Source: Gyromitra esculenta
Taxonomy: Eukaryota; Ascomycota; Pezizomycetes; Pezizales; Discinaceae
Length of the DNA: 64,000 nt
Assembly: GCA_038503075.1 (NCBI GenBank)
Contig: JBCAML010000014.1
Location: 1,488,001-1,552,000, forward strand
Direction: 5' to 3'
Numbering within the stretch: the first letter of the stretch is position 1; each line of letters opens with the position of its first letter. The translations under genes and the position numbers were made by a program. Below the pieces are notes generated by a model. It made no database searches and was not told where the DNA came from. It worked only from the letters and a program-made list of their open reading frames with translations. This document shows positions 12,443 through 24,278 of the stretch, piece after piece.

Positions 12443-12489
12443 ACACCAAGAATCCCTTGATCGTTCATAACTTTAGCGACCCAACCCAA

Positions 12490-13041
12490 ATGTCCTCGCT
12501 CCGAGAACTCCTACCAAGCTTCGTTTTGGCAGCCCCACTCCAGGGCCCAGGGACAATGCAGTCAGTCAGTGAATACTTTGACAGAGTCGAGTAGCAGGTC
12601 TCCCATGTGTTCCGTCTTCGCGCTTTCCTCCCAGACCAGACGACAGTGGACGGATGCTATACCCCTGAGATCGAGCATTCCCCTATTATCTCGCTCCGCA
12701 GAGCTGCCGACCGAGTGTTGGAGATGGCGAAATTTACGGGATACGATAACGCCGTCCCGTTCTGATCCCGAGCACTGTTAGTGTTCTGACGCCTACGCTA
12801 TTTGGAGATCCGCTCATTGCTGACGGATACATTAATGGTCGTGCTTGCTGGATTCAAGTCAAAATCACGAAAGTCTCTTTGATTGAAGGGCAAAGTGTAG
12901 CCTTCAATTCCCCCCCCACTGCCTGCTGTGACTGACACTAAGTTGTTGTGAAATCAGGATACTGACGATGGGGTCGGAATCTATGTGGCATTCTCCCCCG
13001 GATTTGGCCCAAAAAATAATATCGTATCCTGCTGAGAGAAG
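12490..13041 (+). pseudogene. Possible decayed multi-exon gene, family not recognised
   Basis: A frame starts at ATG 12490 (MSSLRELLPSFVLAAPLQG), meets an in-frame TAG at 12592-12594, and continues in the same frame with protein-like sequence (HVFRLRAFLPDQTTVDGCYT, RRAADRVLEMAKFTGYDN) to a TGA near 12773. A different frame then carries SVLTPTLFGDPLIADGYING and KITKVSLIEGQS up to a good donor at 12897. A 61-nt intron (GTAGCC...AATCAG, with a CTGAC branch-like site) leads to DTDDGVGIYVAFSPGFGPKNN. One stop and one frame change therefore separate coding-like pieces joined by a convincing intron. Either a gene has decayed, or I have missed an intron. I cannot name the family. Confidence 0.35.
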
Positions 13042-14380
13042 TTGCTGTTGTTGTTTATTCATTAGGTACATTCAACCCGAAGGTTATGGTACTCTTAAAA
13101 GTCCAAAACCACAAAACCAAAAACCAAAAACCCGCATTTCCGTAATGCTGGACGTCCACTTTCTCTGCCCAAAGTGGTAAATACAAAACAATTTATCACC
13201 TAATCACCTCATTTCTTATCTTTCTTTCCACTACCCACTCCGTCAACTTTGCTGAGAGGAGTTAGAAATATTAGGAATTTTTATACTAATCGCAGAGGTA
13301 GATTTCTTGTTGGAAGAGAACTCGTTGGGCGAGGAGGGATGAGAAACTGTTTCCCAGCACCTATATCTATGGAAATGCGGCATACGAATTCATTTCCACG
13401 TAGATAAGACATAACCCCGCCTTGGTTTTTCGGTCCCGAGGGAGGGAATTGACAGCACTAGTACAAAAAGAATATTTGCGTGTGTACCAAAAACGGGAGT
13501 CCAAGAACAGGCTTTCAGAAGCTGTTATCCCATATATCGTCGAATTCGAAGAACTAAACGGATACAGAAGGCATGATATGTTCTACACAGAGAATGGGTG
13601 AGCTTCACAACCGATAAGATAAGCCTATGCTGGATTCTCTAGATTCTGGGCCGAATATACTATGCTTTCTATATCCGGTTAGGGTCCAAAATAAGGTGGA
13701 ACTACTTCTTGATGGTTGATTTCCGGCAATAGTTGGAAATGCTTCCGGGTTGTTCCTTTCGGGTTGAATTTGTTTTGGGTTGGACAAACTCAGGCACCAA
13801 AATTTTATAACCAAAAAAAAATTCTAGAGTAAAAGGCCTAAGTTGCCTGTGGTTTTGAGAATTCTAGAATAACTTTCAGGACAGTCCACCAAATATCCTA
13901 GCCACCGGAAAAATAGACCGCAATATACAAAATTCAAAATTCTCTACTGTCTATGGCCAATTCTTCGATTTCTGTACTACTGGCGATGTTTCATAAACTC
14001 GCTACATGTGTTCTGGTCTCGTTTTATGCTCGCTACATATTGTACCGATCACCGATCTCTATCGTTTGTGCTATAAAGGCCCTCAGTTGCTCGGCTTATG
14101 GCGAATCACTCGAGCCAAACTTCTGGGCATAATAAAAAGAGAATCTAGGTGATTCTTGGTGCTATCGTCAACTAAAACGACTTATAATCATGACAGATCA
14201 CTCGATCTAAATCGATATCAAGAAAACAGCAATAGAAGAGAAATTTTTGTTTTATTTCTATTCTAGCATCAACCATAAAAAGGCCTCCCAAAAACGCCAA
14301 CAACAAACTAAAACCAACGCTCAACAAAACGAAATACATCTATCTCTAGATATCCTAAAATACGAAATAGAAATTCCGAT

Positions 14381-15990
14381 TCATATTTTCTCAACCCTGA
14401 CAACATCATCACCTTTCTCAAACTCCGAGATGCTTCCGGTCTCTTCATCAATCTTCGGGGCTTCAAGACCGACTTCGGATTTGCCGTATCCGTCCAAACG
14501 CTCACGCTCAAACAAGTTAATGAAGATCGGGAACGAGAAAGCGGCAATGAATCCAGCAAGTGGTACACAGAGAGCGAATTTAGTCGAATTCCTCTTGTCC
14601 GCAACAACACCCATCAGTGGAGGAAAAACAGCACCACCACACACAGCAGCAACAAGGAACGAGGCACCACGCTTAGTGTGGCGCCCAAGACCACGCAAAG
14701 AGAGCGAGAATATAGTTGGGAAACAGCAAGATTCAAAGAATAAGACAAGACACATTAGAGCGACTGCGGTGTTTCCATGTCCGTTCATTGCGGCGGCACT
14801 GCAAGCGAGGCAACCAGCGAGGAAGACAAGGAGAATGTGGCGAGGCTTAACAAATTTCATGCTGAACCCGGCGATGAAACGGCCGATTGCGAAACCACCT
14901 TGCGCGATTGAGAGGAAGTTGGATCCTTCGGCGGAGGAAAGGCCGGGCTTAGCTTCAACGACGTAGTTGATAAAGAAACCGGCGCACGCGCATTGGGAAC
15001 CGACGTAACAGAATTGTGCAAGGACGCCCCAGATGAGAACGTGTTGCTTCCAGATCGGCTTGGAATCGGAGGCGGCGACACCAGAGACGGTGGTGTCCTT
15101 GACTTGCATTGCCATATCTGCGTCCGTGATTTCGGGCTATTTTCGTTGAGTTAGTATTATAAGAACATTAAGGATGATGAAGGACCAGGTATTCTTACGA
15201 TTGGGGCAAAGTAAAATACAACAGCGAGGATGAAGACGAAGATTGCGATAGCCAAATATACCCACTGGACGCTCTGAAGTGAAGATCCGGATCCAGAGAC
15301 ATCCTTAAAGAAGACGTGCGAAGCAAGAACTGGGGCCAGAACAGTTCCCATACCCTGGATAGCTTGTGCTAAGTTCACACGCATTTCCATGTACTTTGGA
15401 GGTCCACAGACGGCAATATATGGATTCGCTGCAGTCTCAAGTGTCGAGAGACCACATCCGACGATAAACATACTGCCACAGAATCCGGGGAAGGACTCCT
15501 TCAGTCCCGAGGGCCAGAACATCAAAGCACCGATACCATAGATTACAAGCCCGGTCATGAAGGTCACCTTGTAACCATAACGGCGCAAGATCCAACCAGA
15601 AAATGTCATAGGACCAATGAAGTATGCTCTATATACCAAGAAATATAATTAGTAAAAGAACCACCTTATGAGGAAATTGAGGCGAGGTATACAAACCCAA
15701 AATATGCACCTTGCAAACCTGAGCTTTGAGCTCTAGTGATATGAAGGACTTCTTGGAAATGCTAATTGTAGGTATACAATGTTAGTTACATGTTCCTTTT
15801 CAGTTCATTCTCAGCAATGCCAACTACTAACCTTATTCAACACATCCAGCAATCCGTAAGCAAACCCCCACAGGAAAAACAGAATCGTAACCAAAAAAAC
15901 CGGAAATAGGGATTGTCGGAGCGTCAAGTGGGCGGCAGCAGTCACTTCACTGTCTGAGACGGTAACCTTCTGTGGCTTCTTGATGGCCAT
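14381..15990 (-). CDS. MFS sugar permease, FucP (fucose/glucose-galactose) type
   Basis: Four exons on the minus strand (15990-15832, 15761-15697, 15628-15199, 15136-14381) encode 469 residues; donors and acceptors are canonical and phases match. The first helix reads FLVTILFFLWGFAYGLLDVLN, the hallmark of the fucose:H+ symporter subfamily. Further matches are LQGAYFGAYFIGPMTFSG, the loop GWILRRYGYK, and ETAANPYIAVCGPP, where bacterial FucP proteins carry a conserved ETAANPY-like segment. Twelve membrane segments are expected, with a central loop around IPEITDADMAMQ and an acidic C-terminal tail. The role is proton-coupled uptake of a monosaccharide at the plasma membrane; the exact sugar cannot be read from the sequence. 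The upstream region holds a cluster of CreA-like motifs, which suggests glucose repression. Confidence 0.88.
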
Positions 15991-16300
15991 TTCGAAAACT
16001 GATATATCCTGCCGGTTCGGGATCTGTGATGCTGTTCTGGTATGAAGATGAAGATCTTCTTGCTTGTTGGATGCTGCTGATGCCGGAGATAATGTTCACA
16101 ATTCGAGGATATCAACCAGTCTTTATATTCGAGCCGTCATAGTTTCAACAACTATATAACCGGCCGGCCGGTGGCCACAGTTGGCAAGGACATTTCTCCG
16201 AGATCCAAGCCCCCCAAAGAAACACCGATTGGCAGACAACTAAGATTGAGATCCAAAGAGCAAATAGAGTGGGATGAGCAAAGCAGCAGCAATCCCGGCT

Positions 16301-16553
16301 CTGGAGAAAACATTTCCCCGCAGATAACCTTTTCCGGGGTCAACTCGGAACCAAGTCCGGGGGCGAGAGACACCGGTTTCGCGCTTATTTGGAAATTCAT
16401 GACGATATCCGGGGAAATTCGCGATGTGGGGAAAAAAATAAGCAGGGAGCACCTTGGATTTAGGGTTGCAGGCGAAAAACGCGGACAAGGTCGCGGTGCC
16501 CCATCTTTTCCCCGACGCTAGCAGTGGCGCTGTGGCGCGAATCTCTCCCCCGG
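16301..16553. promoter_or_regulatory. Cluster of CreA/Mig1-like SYGGRG motifs upstream of the FucP-type permease
   Basis: Within about 250 bp there are seven matches to SYGGRG on either strand: CTGGAG 16301, CCCCGC 16316, CCGGGG 16334, CCGGGG 16357, CCGGGG 16409, GTGGGG 16426 and CCCCGG 16548. About one is expected by chance. They lie some 310-560 bp upstream of the permease start at 15990. SYGGRG is the known binding consensus of the carbon catabolite repressor CreA/CRE1, which commonly acts on sugar permease genes. The regulatory link is inference. Confidence 0.5.
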
Positions 16554-17239
16554 ATTATTCCAGACTCGTGCGATCGGCAGCTTCGCCGGGTAGATGTAAC
16601 AGGACTTATGACCGAGCATGCAACAAGCGACAAGCAAGATGATCGCTTGAGCTTTTATCCGTTTTTTCTCGTCTATTTTTTTTTAGCTATGCACCTACCG
16701 GTAAGTGGTATGGGTTGAGCATAGCAAAAACCCTTGCCCCTCAGTTCCAGAGGGTCGGGGAAGGTCGGGCAGTTCGCCGATATCGTATCATGCCCCTATG
16801 GCACAAACACCAGGTCGCCACTAGACAGACCCTTCTTCCTCTCTAGACATCGATCTAGCATTTATGAAAGTGCTGTCTTTTGTCGTAGGGATCGGAGCGA
16901 TCTACGGAAAGATATTTGCAGCTAAATCTTATACCTATTCCCTTCTGGCGATAAAATGGCCTTTTTTTTCTCTTCAACCGCCATGGAAGCTCTGTGCATG
17001 GGTACTTTACATACCAACATTTTCAGGTGCATGGAAGCCACCTTTGAGCGAGTTGATTTTAATTTACATATGCAGCTCTCAGTTACGAAAGTGAAGAATC
17101 TAACCTTCCCTACGTAGCCATGTTTTCCCCTACTATCAAAGACATGGTCTAGGTTCTCCCGGGGCCTCCTCCTCCTTCTCGCAGTGTACTTTCTCCTCTC
17201 CTTGTTTACAGTCGCAACTCGATATGCCGGAACTCACTG

Positions 17240-17541
17240 CCCCGGATCCCTTGCTGTCACGTACAAGTTTCGCTGCTGTGGATTTCCACCACCAAAATTA
17301 ATTTGCTGTCCCGGATTTTTTGCTATCCCGTGCCGTATGGCAGGTAGGAGATATTAGACCCCTGCCACTATATAAATAATATTTGCTGTCACGGATTTTC
17401 TTAGCTTGGCATCTGATTTTTATACTTATTGAGGGGGCACTAGTCTCTTTCAAAGACCCAAGGCCCCTAACCCTAAGATCTTATGGTGCCCTAGGCTCAG
17501 GAGTCATTTGTTGTTACGGATAATTTGCTATCAAGTACGGA
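17240..17541 (+). repeat. Six degenerate copies of a TTGCTGTCnCGGAT motif
   Basis: The motif occurs as TTGCTGTCACG (17251), TTGCTGTCCCGGAT (17303), TTGCTATCCCGTGC (about 17320), TTGCTGTCACGGAT (17383), TTGTTGTTACGGAT (about 17509) and TTGCTATCAAGTACGGA (about 17525). Differences are mostly C/T or A/G. The spacing is irregular, so this is not a simple tandem array. Confidence 0.6.
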
Positions 17542-18380
17542 ATACACCTGATACTTGGCATCCGGCATATGGAGTTGCGACTGTATTCCTCTTTGGAAAA
17601 CTACTTACTATCTACCCATGAAGAAAACATTCGATTCTCGTTTCAAGAAAGCATCATCTATTTCCCCACCACCCTACTCACCGGGCGATTGCAACCCTAA
17701 ATCATTTCTCAAGTCTTACGGCAGAACTCTACCCCCAAACTACCACAGACAACTTAACAAGGTTTATATTCAACCAAAAAGAGCAAACTTTACCGAACGG
17801 AAAAATTACCGTTTTACAACCGGAGAATCTTTCCTCCCTCATCGGGCTTTCAAGCTTTGATCGACAGGAATCAGCCAACTGAGATAACTATCGTACCAGC
17901 AGCACACAAACACAACCGTAGATCTATGTTGAGATCCTAGTCAATTTCGACCAGCCGTGAGCCACTCTGAACCCCCCAAAGTGTAGATTTTTCAAATACC
18001 CGTCCGGGTAGTTCCTATCTACTAATGTTGGCAGTTCCCGTCCTATGCAAGGAAATACCCTGCTTCAACACCACTACTCGATCTTAAGACATCGAGCTTA
18101 CGTCAACTACCTAAAAGAGATTTTTGTGGGGTTCGTAGTAGCGGTGCGGGGTACCACTGGAATAACTGTAGGGGAAACTAGAGCCATTAGTGTATTTCAG
18201 TTACCACTGAGAGCTAGATAGCCTCCATGGTACCTGGCCCCCACCAGAAACTGCAAGTGCCTCGGAACACATATCGAGGTGCGCTTGGGCCTCGGGTCTC
18301 TTAAGTAATACTAGTGCAACATACGTTCCCTAGGTACATTAGGAGTTGGCAAGATACACCCGCCATTGAGGTGGCATGTA

Positions 18381-18513
18381 CTCGTGCTCTAGAATAAGTA
18401 CCTGAAAATGCCTTTTGGTGGCAACGTTTTTTAATCCGTCCCGCAGCAGCACTTCAAAATATGGTTGGCCAAAGTCTTACTCTTGTTTTCAGGTACTTAT
18501 GCTAGAGCACAAG
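18381..18513. mobile_element. Foldback MITE A with TA-flanked CTYGTGCTCTAG ends
   Basis: The left arm begins CTCGTGCTCTAGAATAAGT and the right arm, read inward, begins CTTGTGCTCTAGCATAAGT. The arms match at 26 of 28 positions (through ACCTGAAAA). TA flanks both ends. The 133-bp element has no coding frame. Confidence 0.65.
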
Positions 18514-19273
18514 TAGAGTCCAACGGCAGAGATCAATTTTATCTTAGTCTGCATGAATGACAACCCTAGCCCCAATATGGAGAACGTGTAGCACCACCCC
18601 CACGCAAACGTGGGGTTTATACAAGAGCTTAATTAAACGAAGGAGATTACAGCTAGTTAACGTCAACTAATAGAGTGTTTTGGCCAACCCCATAACAACC
18701 AAAATTCGAGCTCAAAATACGAATTCTTGGCATGATTACTGCATGTATGTGAAAATCCGCCAAGAATTCATAAAGAAATCAAGGTTTTACTCTATTTGCT
18801 CGCGGGGAAATCTTAGGGTCATTTAATGCCTTGTCACCTCAGACCGCCCGCTGTAAGTTCCTAAAAGGAGCACGGATCTAAACTATTTCCTAGGCCTCTC
18901 AGTTCTGAATTTATATCCGGTCAAAGACTTGATTTTTTTGGAATCCTGTGTAATACCTTTATTACTTGATCGTCCTCTTGCCGGTATATCGATGGAAAGG
19001 CTCGTAGTCGCCTACAAATTTATAGACGCTATAAGTTACATACTACTGTATTCCTATTCTCGATCAGCCAAATGCCAGGACGGGTCAAATACCAGAACAC
19101 GGATTCTGGTAAGAAAACTTGCTTATATCCAGCAGCGTAACCAATTTTTGCCCAATGAGAAATACAACCGACCCTCCTGGCATTTGTACCGTCCTAGCAT
19201 TTGGCTGATCAAGTATAGTCACATTTGCTTTAGTATCCAGGTATGGTGTATGCGCATCGCATACACTTTTACG

Positions 19274-19298
19274 TCATCATCATCATCATCATCATCAC
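19274..19298. repeat. CAT trinucleotide microsatellite
   Basis: About eight uninterrupted CAT/TCA units in a non-coding spacer. Confidence 0.9.
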
Positions 19299-20224
19299 CA
19301 CACAGAACTTCCCTTACGCCTAGCAGCAATCCATCCCTTCGTCCGTTTTCAGGCACGCTGTCTAAACCCAAAAGGGTGGCAAACAGTTAGCATCACACCG
19401 TGACAGTAGTGAAGCCACCAGAAAAAGGCTCTACACCACCTTCTATGGACCAGCTACCTCCAAATCCGACACCCTCCCTCAAGTAGTTTCCTGTCTAAAA
19501 GTGAGTGAAACGCGGGACATAGTAAGGGATAGAATTAATCTGTAAGGATTCCAAAAGGAACAAGACCCACAGATAGAGCCTTACTACCCCAACATGTCGG
19601 CCCACTAGTCAGATTCAGGTAAGGAGTGATTTTGCCGTTCAAACTTCCACTACCCCCTTCTTAGTTTTAACCCGATTTTTTATTCCACGTAGCTAACAAT
19701 ACATAGCCAATTGGTCACTGGGCACTCAACTTATATGTCTTCCTCTTGACTAGGCTGTTTACAATTTACCAAATACTTTCCCCCCCATTCCCTCGCGCCA
19801 CATGTAACATCGGATCCACATATCACCTAGATAGAGTAAAGCTAGAGCAAGTTTCGACGAGTAAATGCCTCTGATTTTGAGGACGAGGGCTTGTTTTAAT
19901 CTCTTTATCTAGGCATACTATTTCTATCTTGTTTGGTTTTTTGACATCCGTAAATTTTATTCCTATTCGTCTCTAGTTGAGTAGCTTGGACGACTCCATT
20001 CGATCCATGCAGTGCACTCATAGTAATCAGATCATACCCCAAGCTAGTCGATCTATTTTCTTCCCCCTCGAGATCTAAGTATCGAAATATTGCTTGTTCT
20101 ACGTCATACTTTCTCCTCTCTCAGCCACTCTCACCTTATTACTGATATAATCCGAGCACGCAACATATCAACAAGTGGAGTCTAGTCATAACTTCCAGGG
20201 GATGACTAAGCTATTATTATTTTT

Positions 20225-20280
20225 TGTTAAACCATCGTTTCATTGTTTGTAGGATACAAGAATGCTACATGCAGCAGAAG
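20225..20280 (+). repeat. Dispersed repeat, copy 1
   Basis: The segment from TGTTAAACCATCGTTTCATT to ATACAAGAATGCTACATGCA and GCAGAAG aligns along its whole length with 38367-38423, in the same orientation, at roughly three quarters identity. Most differences are transitions. Function and full extent are unknown. Confidence 0.55.
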
Positions 20281-21086
20281 GTATAGCGTGAACAAAACCC
20301 TAAACTATCTCAAACCCATAATGGGGGTGATTAAGCTGATATCAGCCAAGGCATACAGAAATTCATACTACCGTTTTTAACAGCTGGGGAGCTATCAGAC
20401 ACATCAATGACACTAAGCAGATTAGAGAGACATCCTATTTTAATTAAGAAAGAGCCAGACCGCCTAGGCACGCTAGCTTTAGCCGCGATGAGTCTTTGAT
20501 TGGTTTTTTTTTTTCTATTTCTTCAAAATGACTTAGTATCACAAACCCCAACCACCACATGTATATATAACCACCCCAAGAGTATCTACCGTTAGTTAAG
20601 ACGCCACAAGTAAGTTGAGCCCAATCGAGTATGGTTCGACATGTACTTACTCAGTAAACCTGAACCACAGGCGGCACGAGTAGATGATATTCACAACGAT
20701 AAGGCCCAAAAGTTTGCGAGCTCGACGGTCGTGAATACGCCTTTGCATATACCGACCATGGCGTTCACGACCATGACTCTTTCACGTGCCGAGTTTGACT
20801 CAAATCTCAGGCCAATTCTGAATTTATGTTATATATGAATAAGTATGACCAGTTGCAGTGGATCTATTTTCTCCAAAGAAAAATCTGATAGATCGCTATT
20901 ACACACAGCTAACTAACAAACCTACTCTATGACTCTAATGTTCAAAGCCATAATCGTATATCAACATATTCTACTGCCCCGCCAACTAATGAATCTATAT
21001 ACGCATAAAGGTGCAGTTCTCAACCTTTAACGACTACTGTAGTCCATGATTCCTATGCTAGACACTCCATCGTTAGTTTTTATGTA

Positions 21087-21317
21087 CAGTGGTGGTCGTT
21101 TAATCAGGCGACAGCAACAAAACCACGCCCCAAAAATACGGGCAATTTCTCCACGCGAATGACAGATTTCAGAAAAACACATGGAATAAAGACATGTTTT
21201 CTGTATTTCTGCCTATTTATCCTATTTTTATATCTGAACTTCACTGTGTGCATAAAGAAATTGCCCATATCTCTGGCATTGCGTTGCAGCTGTCGCCTTG
21301 CTAAACGACTACCACTT
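21087..21317. mobile_element. Tc1/mariner-like MITE with CAGTGGTGGTCG ends
   Basis: The left end reads CAGTGGTGGTCGTTTA and the right end, read inward, AAGTGGTAGTCGTTTA. Homology between the arms continues for about 60 bp (AGGCGACAGC, then GGGCAATTTCT). TA flanks both ends at 21085-21086 and 21318-21319. Ends starting CAGTG and a TA duplication are characteristic of Tc1-type elements. There is no transposase frame, so the 231-bp element is non-autonomous. Confidence 0.7.
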
Positions 21318-22271
21318 TAAGTGGTTGACAGTGATCCGGGGAGCAACACTCAGCACACCAGTGAAACAAAGCTAAAAAAAATGCCTCTAGACTCACTTCT
21401 TGATCACCTAACTGGGAAGCCGGCTAGAGATATTCTCCCATTTGTGGTATCGAATAAATCATATTTCATAGCGGGACGGTTGTAGCCGTTGGAGAATCTA
21501 GTTTTTGGGCATCATGGTTGCCTTAGGGCTTGGCATCCGCCCAACAAGGCTCTGAGCAACATAGACAGAAGATAAGTGATTATGACACTATGCTGTCACA
21601 TAAAAATAAAATAAAAATAAGGTTCATCCAAGCCTTAGTTCAACCACACTCAGTAGTCACCTTTCGCCACTAATCTGCTTAAAAGCTAGGTGTACCAGTC
21701 CAAACAGTCCAAACAGTCCGCCAGGCCACCAAACAGGGTGAACCGGCTTAGCGTCGCACGACAGTCACTAGAAGTTGTACAAGATATGCTGAGGAGCCAA
21801 TGAGTTCTTTTTATAGCACCACGATATCCTTTTGGCATTTTGTTTATGCATGGCTTAGCCATTCAGCAATATCACTTTACTCAGATGACGAAATCGAGTG
21901 ATATTTTATGAAATTTTCAAATTTAAAACAATATGGTGACTATCCATTTTCAAGTTTCCAATAACAAGGAGCCGGAACCGTTAAGATATTAGCAAGCCTA
22001 ATTGGTGAATTTTAAAAAAAACATCCAAGTAACCTACCAGGGGTCGAGTTTAGAAGGTTTATTCCTAAAGAGTAAAATTGTCAGCAATATGTAATTTATC
22101 GGGGATAAATTGCCGGGGATCCATCGAACCGGGATAGCCATAAAATTGATCATTGCAGCCATTAGCATAGTGATATATATCGTTTGGTGATATATACATC
22201 AAGCTTTAGGCCCGGAAGAAAAGTGGAAAAAAATCCTAAAACAGCTAGCGACAAACCAGCCAAGATGCCTT

Positions 22272-22856
22272 TCATTTCGGACTCTTGTGGAAGCAGTAAG
22301 CCAGCATAATACCAGCAGGAATGATCGCACACGTGACCGCAATGTTCGCAAAGATAAGCCTCGATAGCCTCAATTCTATAGCTTCAGACCTCCTGTCAGC
22401 CTCCACAGCTTGCCGATTCATCTTCAAAACTTTCCTATCCGTTTTGATCTTCTTCCGGCTCTCTTTAGGTTCTTTCTGGCATCCCTCGACAGCCTTTCGA
22501 TCTACTTCTAGCGATCTCATCTGTGCGTCAAGATTATTCTCGCTCGCTCTGCAATGCTGCACTCTGGCATCGTTATCCTCCAGGTCCTTTGAATTAGCTT
22601 GTAGAGTATTGATCAGAGTCTCGAACGTCTCTCTGTTCATCTCAGCAGTCTCGCAGCCGTTTACTTTGAATGTAAACGGGGCAGTTTCCCCGAATGCCTC
22701 AGCCGTCACGAGAGCTTTAGTGGTGGTCGTGGTACACGTTTCGTTCATTTTTAGGCTCATCGTAGCACCTATAATAGCAGTTTGAAGATTTTCTGTTCTC
22801 GAGAGCAGGGGTATAATTCTCTTTGCTTGTTTGCTTGCAAACCGACGGTGGTACAT
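22272..22856 (-). CDS. Small coiled-coil protein with C-terminal membrane anchor, function unknown
   Basis: A single frame encodes 194 residues, or 162 if translation starts at the internal Met at 22760 (MSLKMNETC), which I find equally likely. Residues about 80-165 form a highly charged helix with heptad-like spacing (DLEDNDARVQHCRASENN, RKKIKTDRKVLKMNRQAVEA). The last 30 residues contain one hydrophobic segment (LIFANIAVTCAIIPAGIMLA) followed by a short polar tail, as in tail-anchored proteins. I do not recognise a family. No introns are needed. The helix periodicity and terminal anchor argue for a real gene, but conservation is untested. Confidence 0.5.
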   Translation of the reverse strand: MYHRRFASKQAKRIIPLLSRTENLQTAIIGATMSLKMNETCTTTTTKALVTAEAFGETAPFTFKVNGCETAEMNRETFETLINTLQANSKDLEDNDARVQHCRASENNLDAQMRSLEVDRKAVEGCQKEPKESRKKIKTDRKVLKMNRQAVEADRRSEAIELRLSRLIFANIAVTCAIIPAGIMLAYCFHKSPK

Positions 22857-24278
22857 AGCTGTGGTGGAGATGGTGAGTGGTGGTGGTGAGTGGTTGGTGA
22901 GTGGTTGATTAGCGTGTTCCCCAGGATATTACATGTAGTCGACTCCCGGGCACGTACCACTGCACTTGCAGAAAGCTCTGATGCATGGATGCATGGTGTA
23001 ACAACCAGAAACATGCTTGGGTGCATACTCGTTATCGACACTGTGCATCACTCGGGCACCCCTGGAGGGAACTACCAGATATCTCGTGCAAACATCTTTA
23101 TCTTATGCTATGTACACCATTACATGTATAAAGACATCACCCCCAGAAATATATACCATTGAGGGGATTTTCTCGCAGTGATGGCTCTCCCCACCAGTAA
23201 AGCACCTAACTTAGTTTATTCCGACGGTAATAGACTCCAAAACTTAACTATAGACTAAACAGGTATGGTGGGTGTACGGTTAAGCCTGGACTGCCTATTT
23301 TGGGCCGATATTCTGAACACCCCGCTCAGCCAAATTACTCAAGAAAAGATAAGGGGCCTAGAGGCATGTTGATGAAGCTCTGTATCCTTTTACGAAGTAT
23401 TGGAGCTAGTGGCTGTGGCTGTGGCGGAGTAAAACTTCATTTCTGAATGTAAAAGGTGTAGAGTGGAACTACCCAATGAATGATCAGATATACACCGAGA
23501 AAAATTAAAAAAATCATTTTTGGAGTAAACTTGAGTACTGATACTAGTATAGACTCTGTACCTCAAAAGAATATTCTTTAGGACTATTGGTGCCGCAAGT
23601 ATCTTAGTTGGGTATTTTTTCATGGGGTTTAATGAGGCATCAGCTAAGTTTTGCAAGACAGGCCAAGTGTTTTGTAAGACAAAGGTGCTTCGAACTCAGT
23701 TTCAATTGGTCCAAGTTTATCCATACACACACCATAGAGTATTAGTACTAATTATTGGTCAATTTTTTGACACCATATCTCTTCTCCAGACGTAGGGTTT
23801 CGAAGCCACAAACTCATGCACTGCTGGTGAGCATTTTCCCATGTATAGTCCCAAGAGCAGCTGTGAATAGATCCAGGTAGGAACAAGAGAGCGAGCATAT
23901 CCAAAAGCTATATCTTTGACGAAACATTACTTCATTCTCACGAACAATCTATTTCAATACTGAGCGAATCTTGCAAAGAATAATAATTCCTGCATCATAT
24001 TCAGTGCATCCTATAAACAATAAATAGTTTATCGGGTGTAGAAATGTAACGTAAAATTAAACTAGAAACAAACAAAACCGCAACGATTACTGAATTAGGA
24101 AAACATCCATGGTGATTCTATGTACCGACCACCTCTCCCCACCTCTCAAGCCTGACGATTAGGCAAAAAGACAATAATAACCCAGTCCCAGTCGTGTATA
24201 TCTCATCCTGTGCCCCATTAATGCCGTTTTCTTGCATTTCCATGATAGGGCCCAGTTCGTTTTTAAGGCGCGTATTAT
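22857..24278. other. Intergenic spacer
   Basis: No gene was recognised. TACATGTA occurs at 22930 and 23121. Open frames at 22890-23162 and 23390-23656 are unsupported. The last 160 bp form the 3' flank of the GH72 gene. Confidence 0.5.

Larger units (their letters stand above)
11573..14380. other. Intergenic spacer containing a coding relic
   Basis: Between the two permease genes, which converge here, there is no intact gene. It contains TACATGTA at 11853 and 12158, a 13-base C run, a coding-like relic at 12490-13041, and AT-rich sequence from 13190 to 14250 with nothing recognisable. Confidence 0.5.
15991..22271. other. Long gene-poor spacer with repeats and foldback elements
   Basis: The first 560 bp are the promoter side of the FucP-type permease. 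Beyond that I recognise no gene. Contents noted separately are the TTGCTGTC repeat cluster (17240-17541), two inverted-repeat elements (18381-18513, 21087-21317), a CAT microsatellite and one copy of a dispersed repeat (20225-20280). A small tandem repeat, three units of CAGTCCAAA, lies at 21696-21720. The open frames here (17555-17860, 18929-19390, 20641-20838) look random. Confidence 0.5.

Noticed and set aside
14247..14966. 239-codon plus-strand frame
   Set aside because: It is antisense to the last exon of the FucP-type permease and shows Lys/Arg/Pro-rich shadow composition.
16171..16521. 116-codon plus-strand frame upstream of the FucP-type permease
   Set aside because: It overlaps opposite frames, has no recognisable pattern and lies in the likely promoter with the CreA-like motifs.
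22321..22785. 154-codon plus-strand frame
   Set aside because: It is antisense to the coiled-coil protein; the minus strand shows heptads and a terminal anchor.
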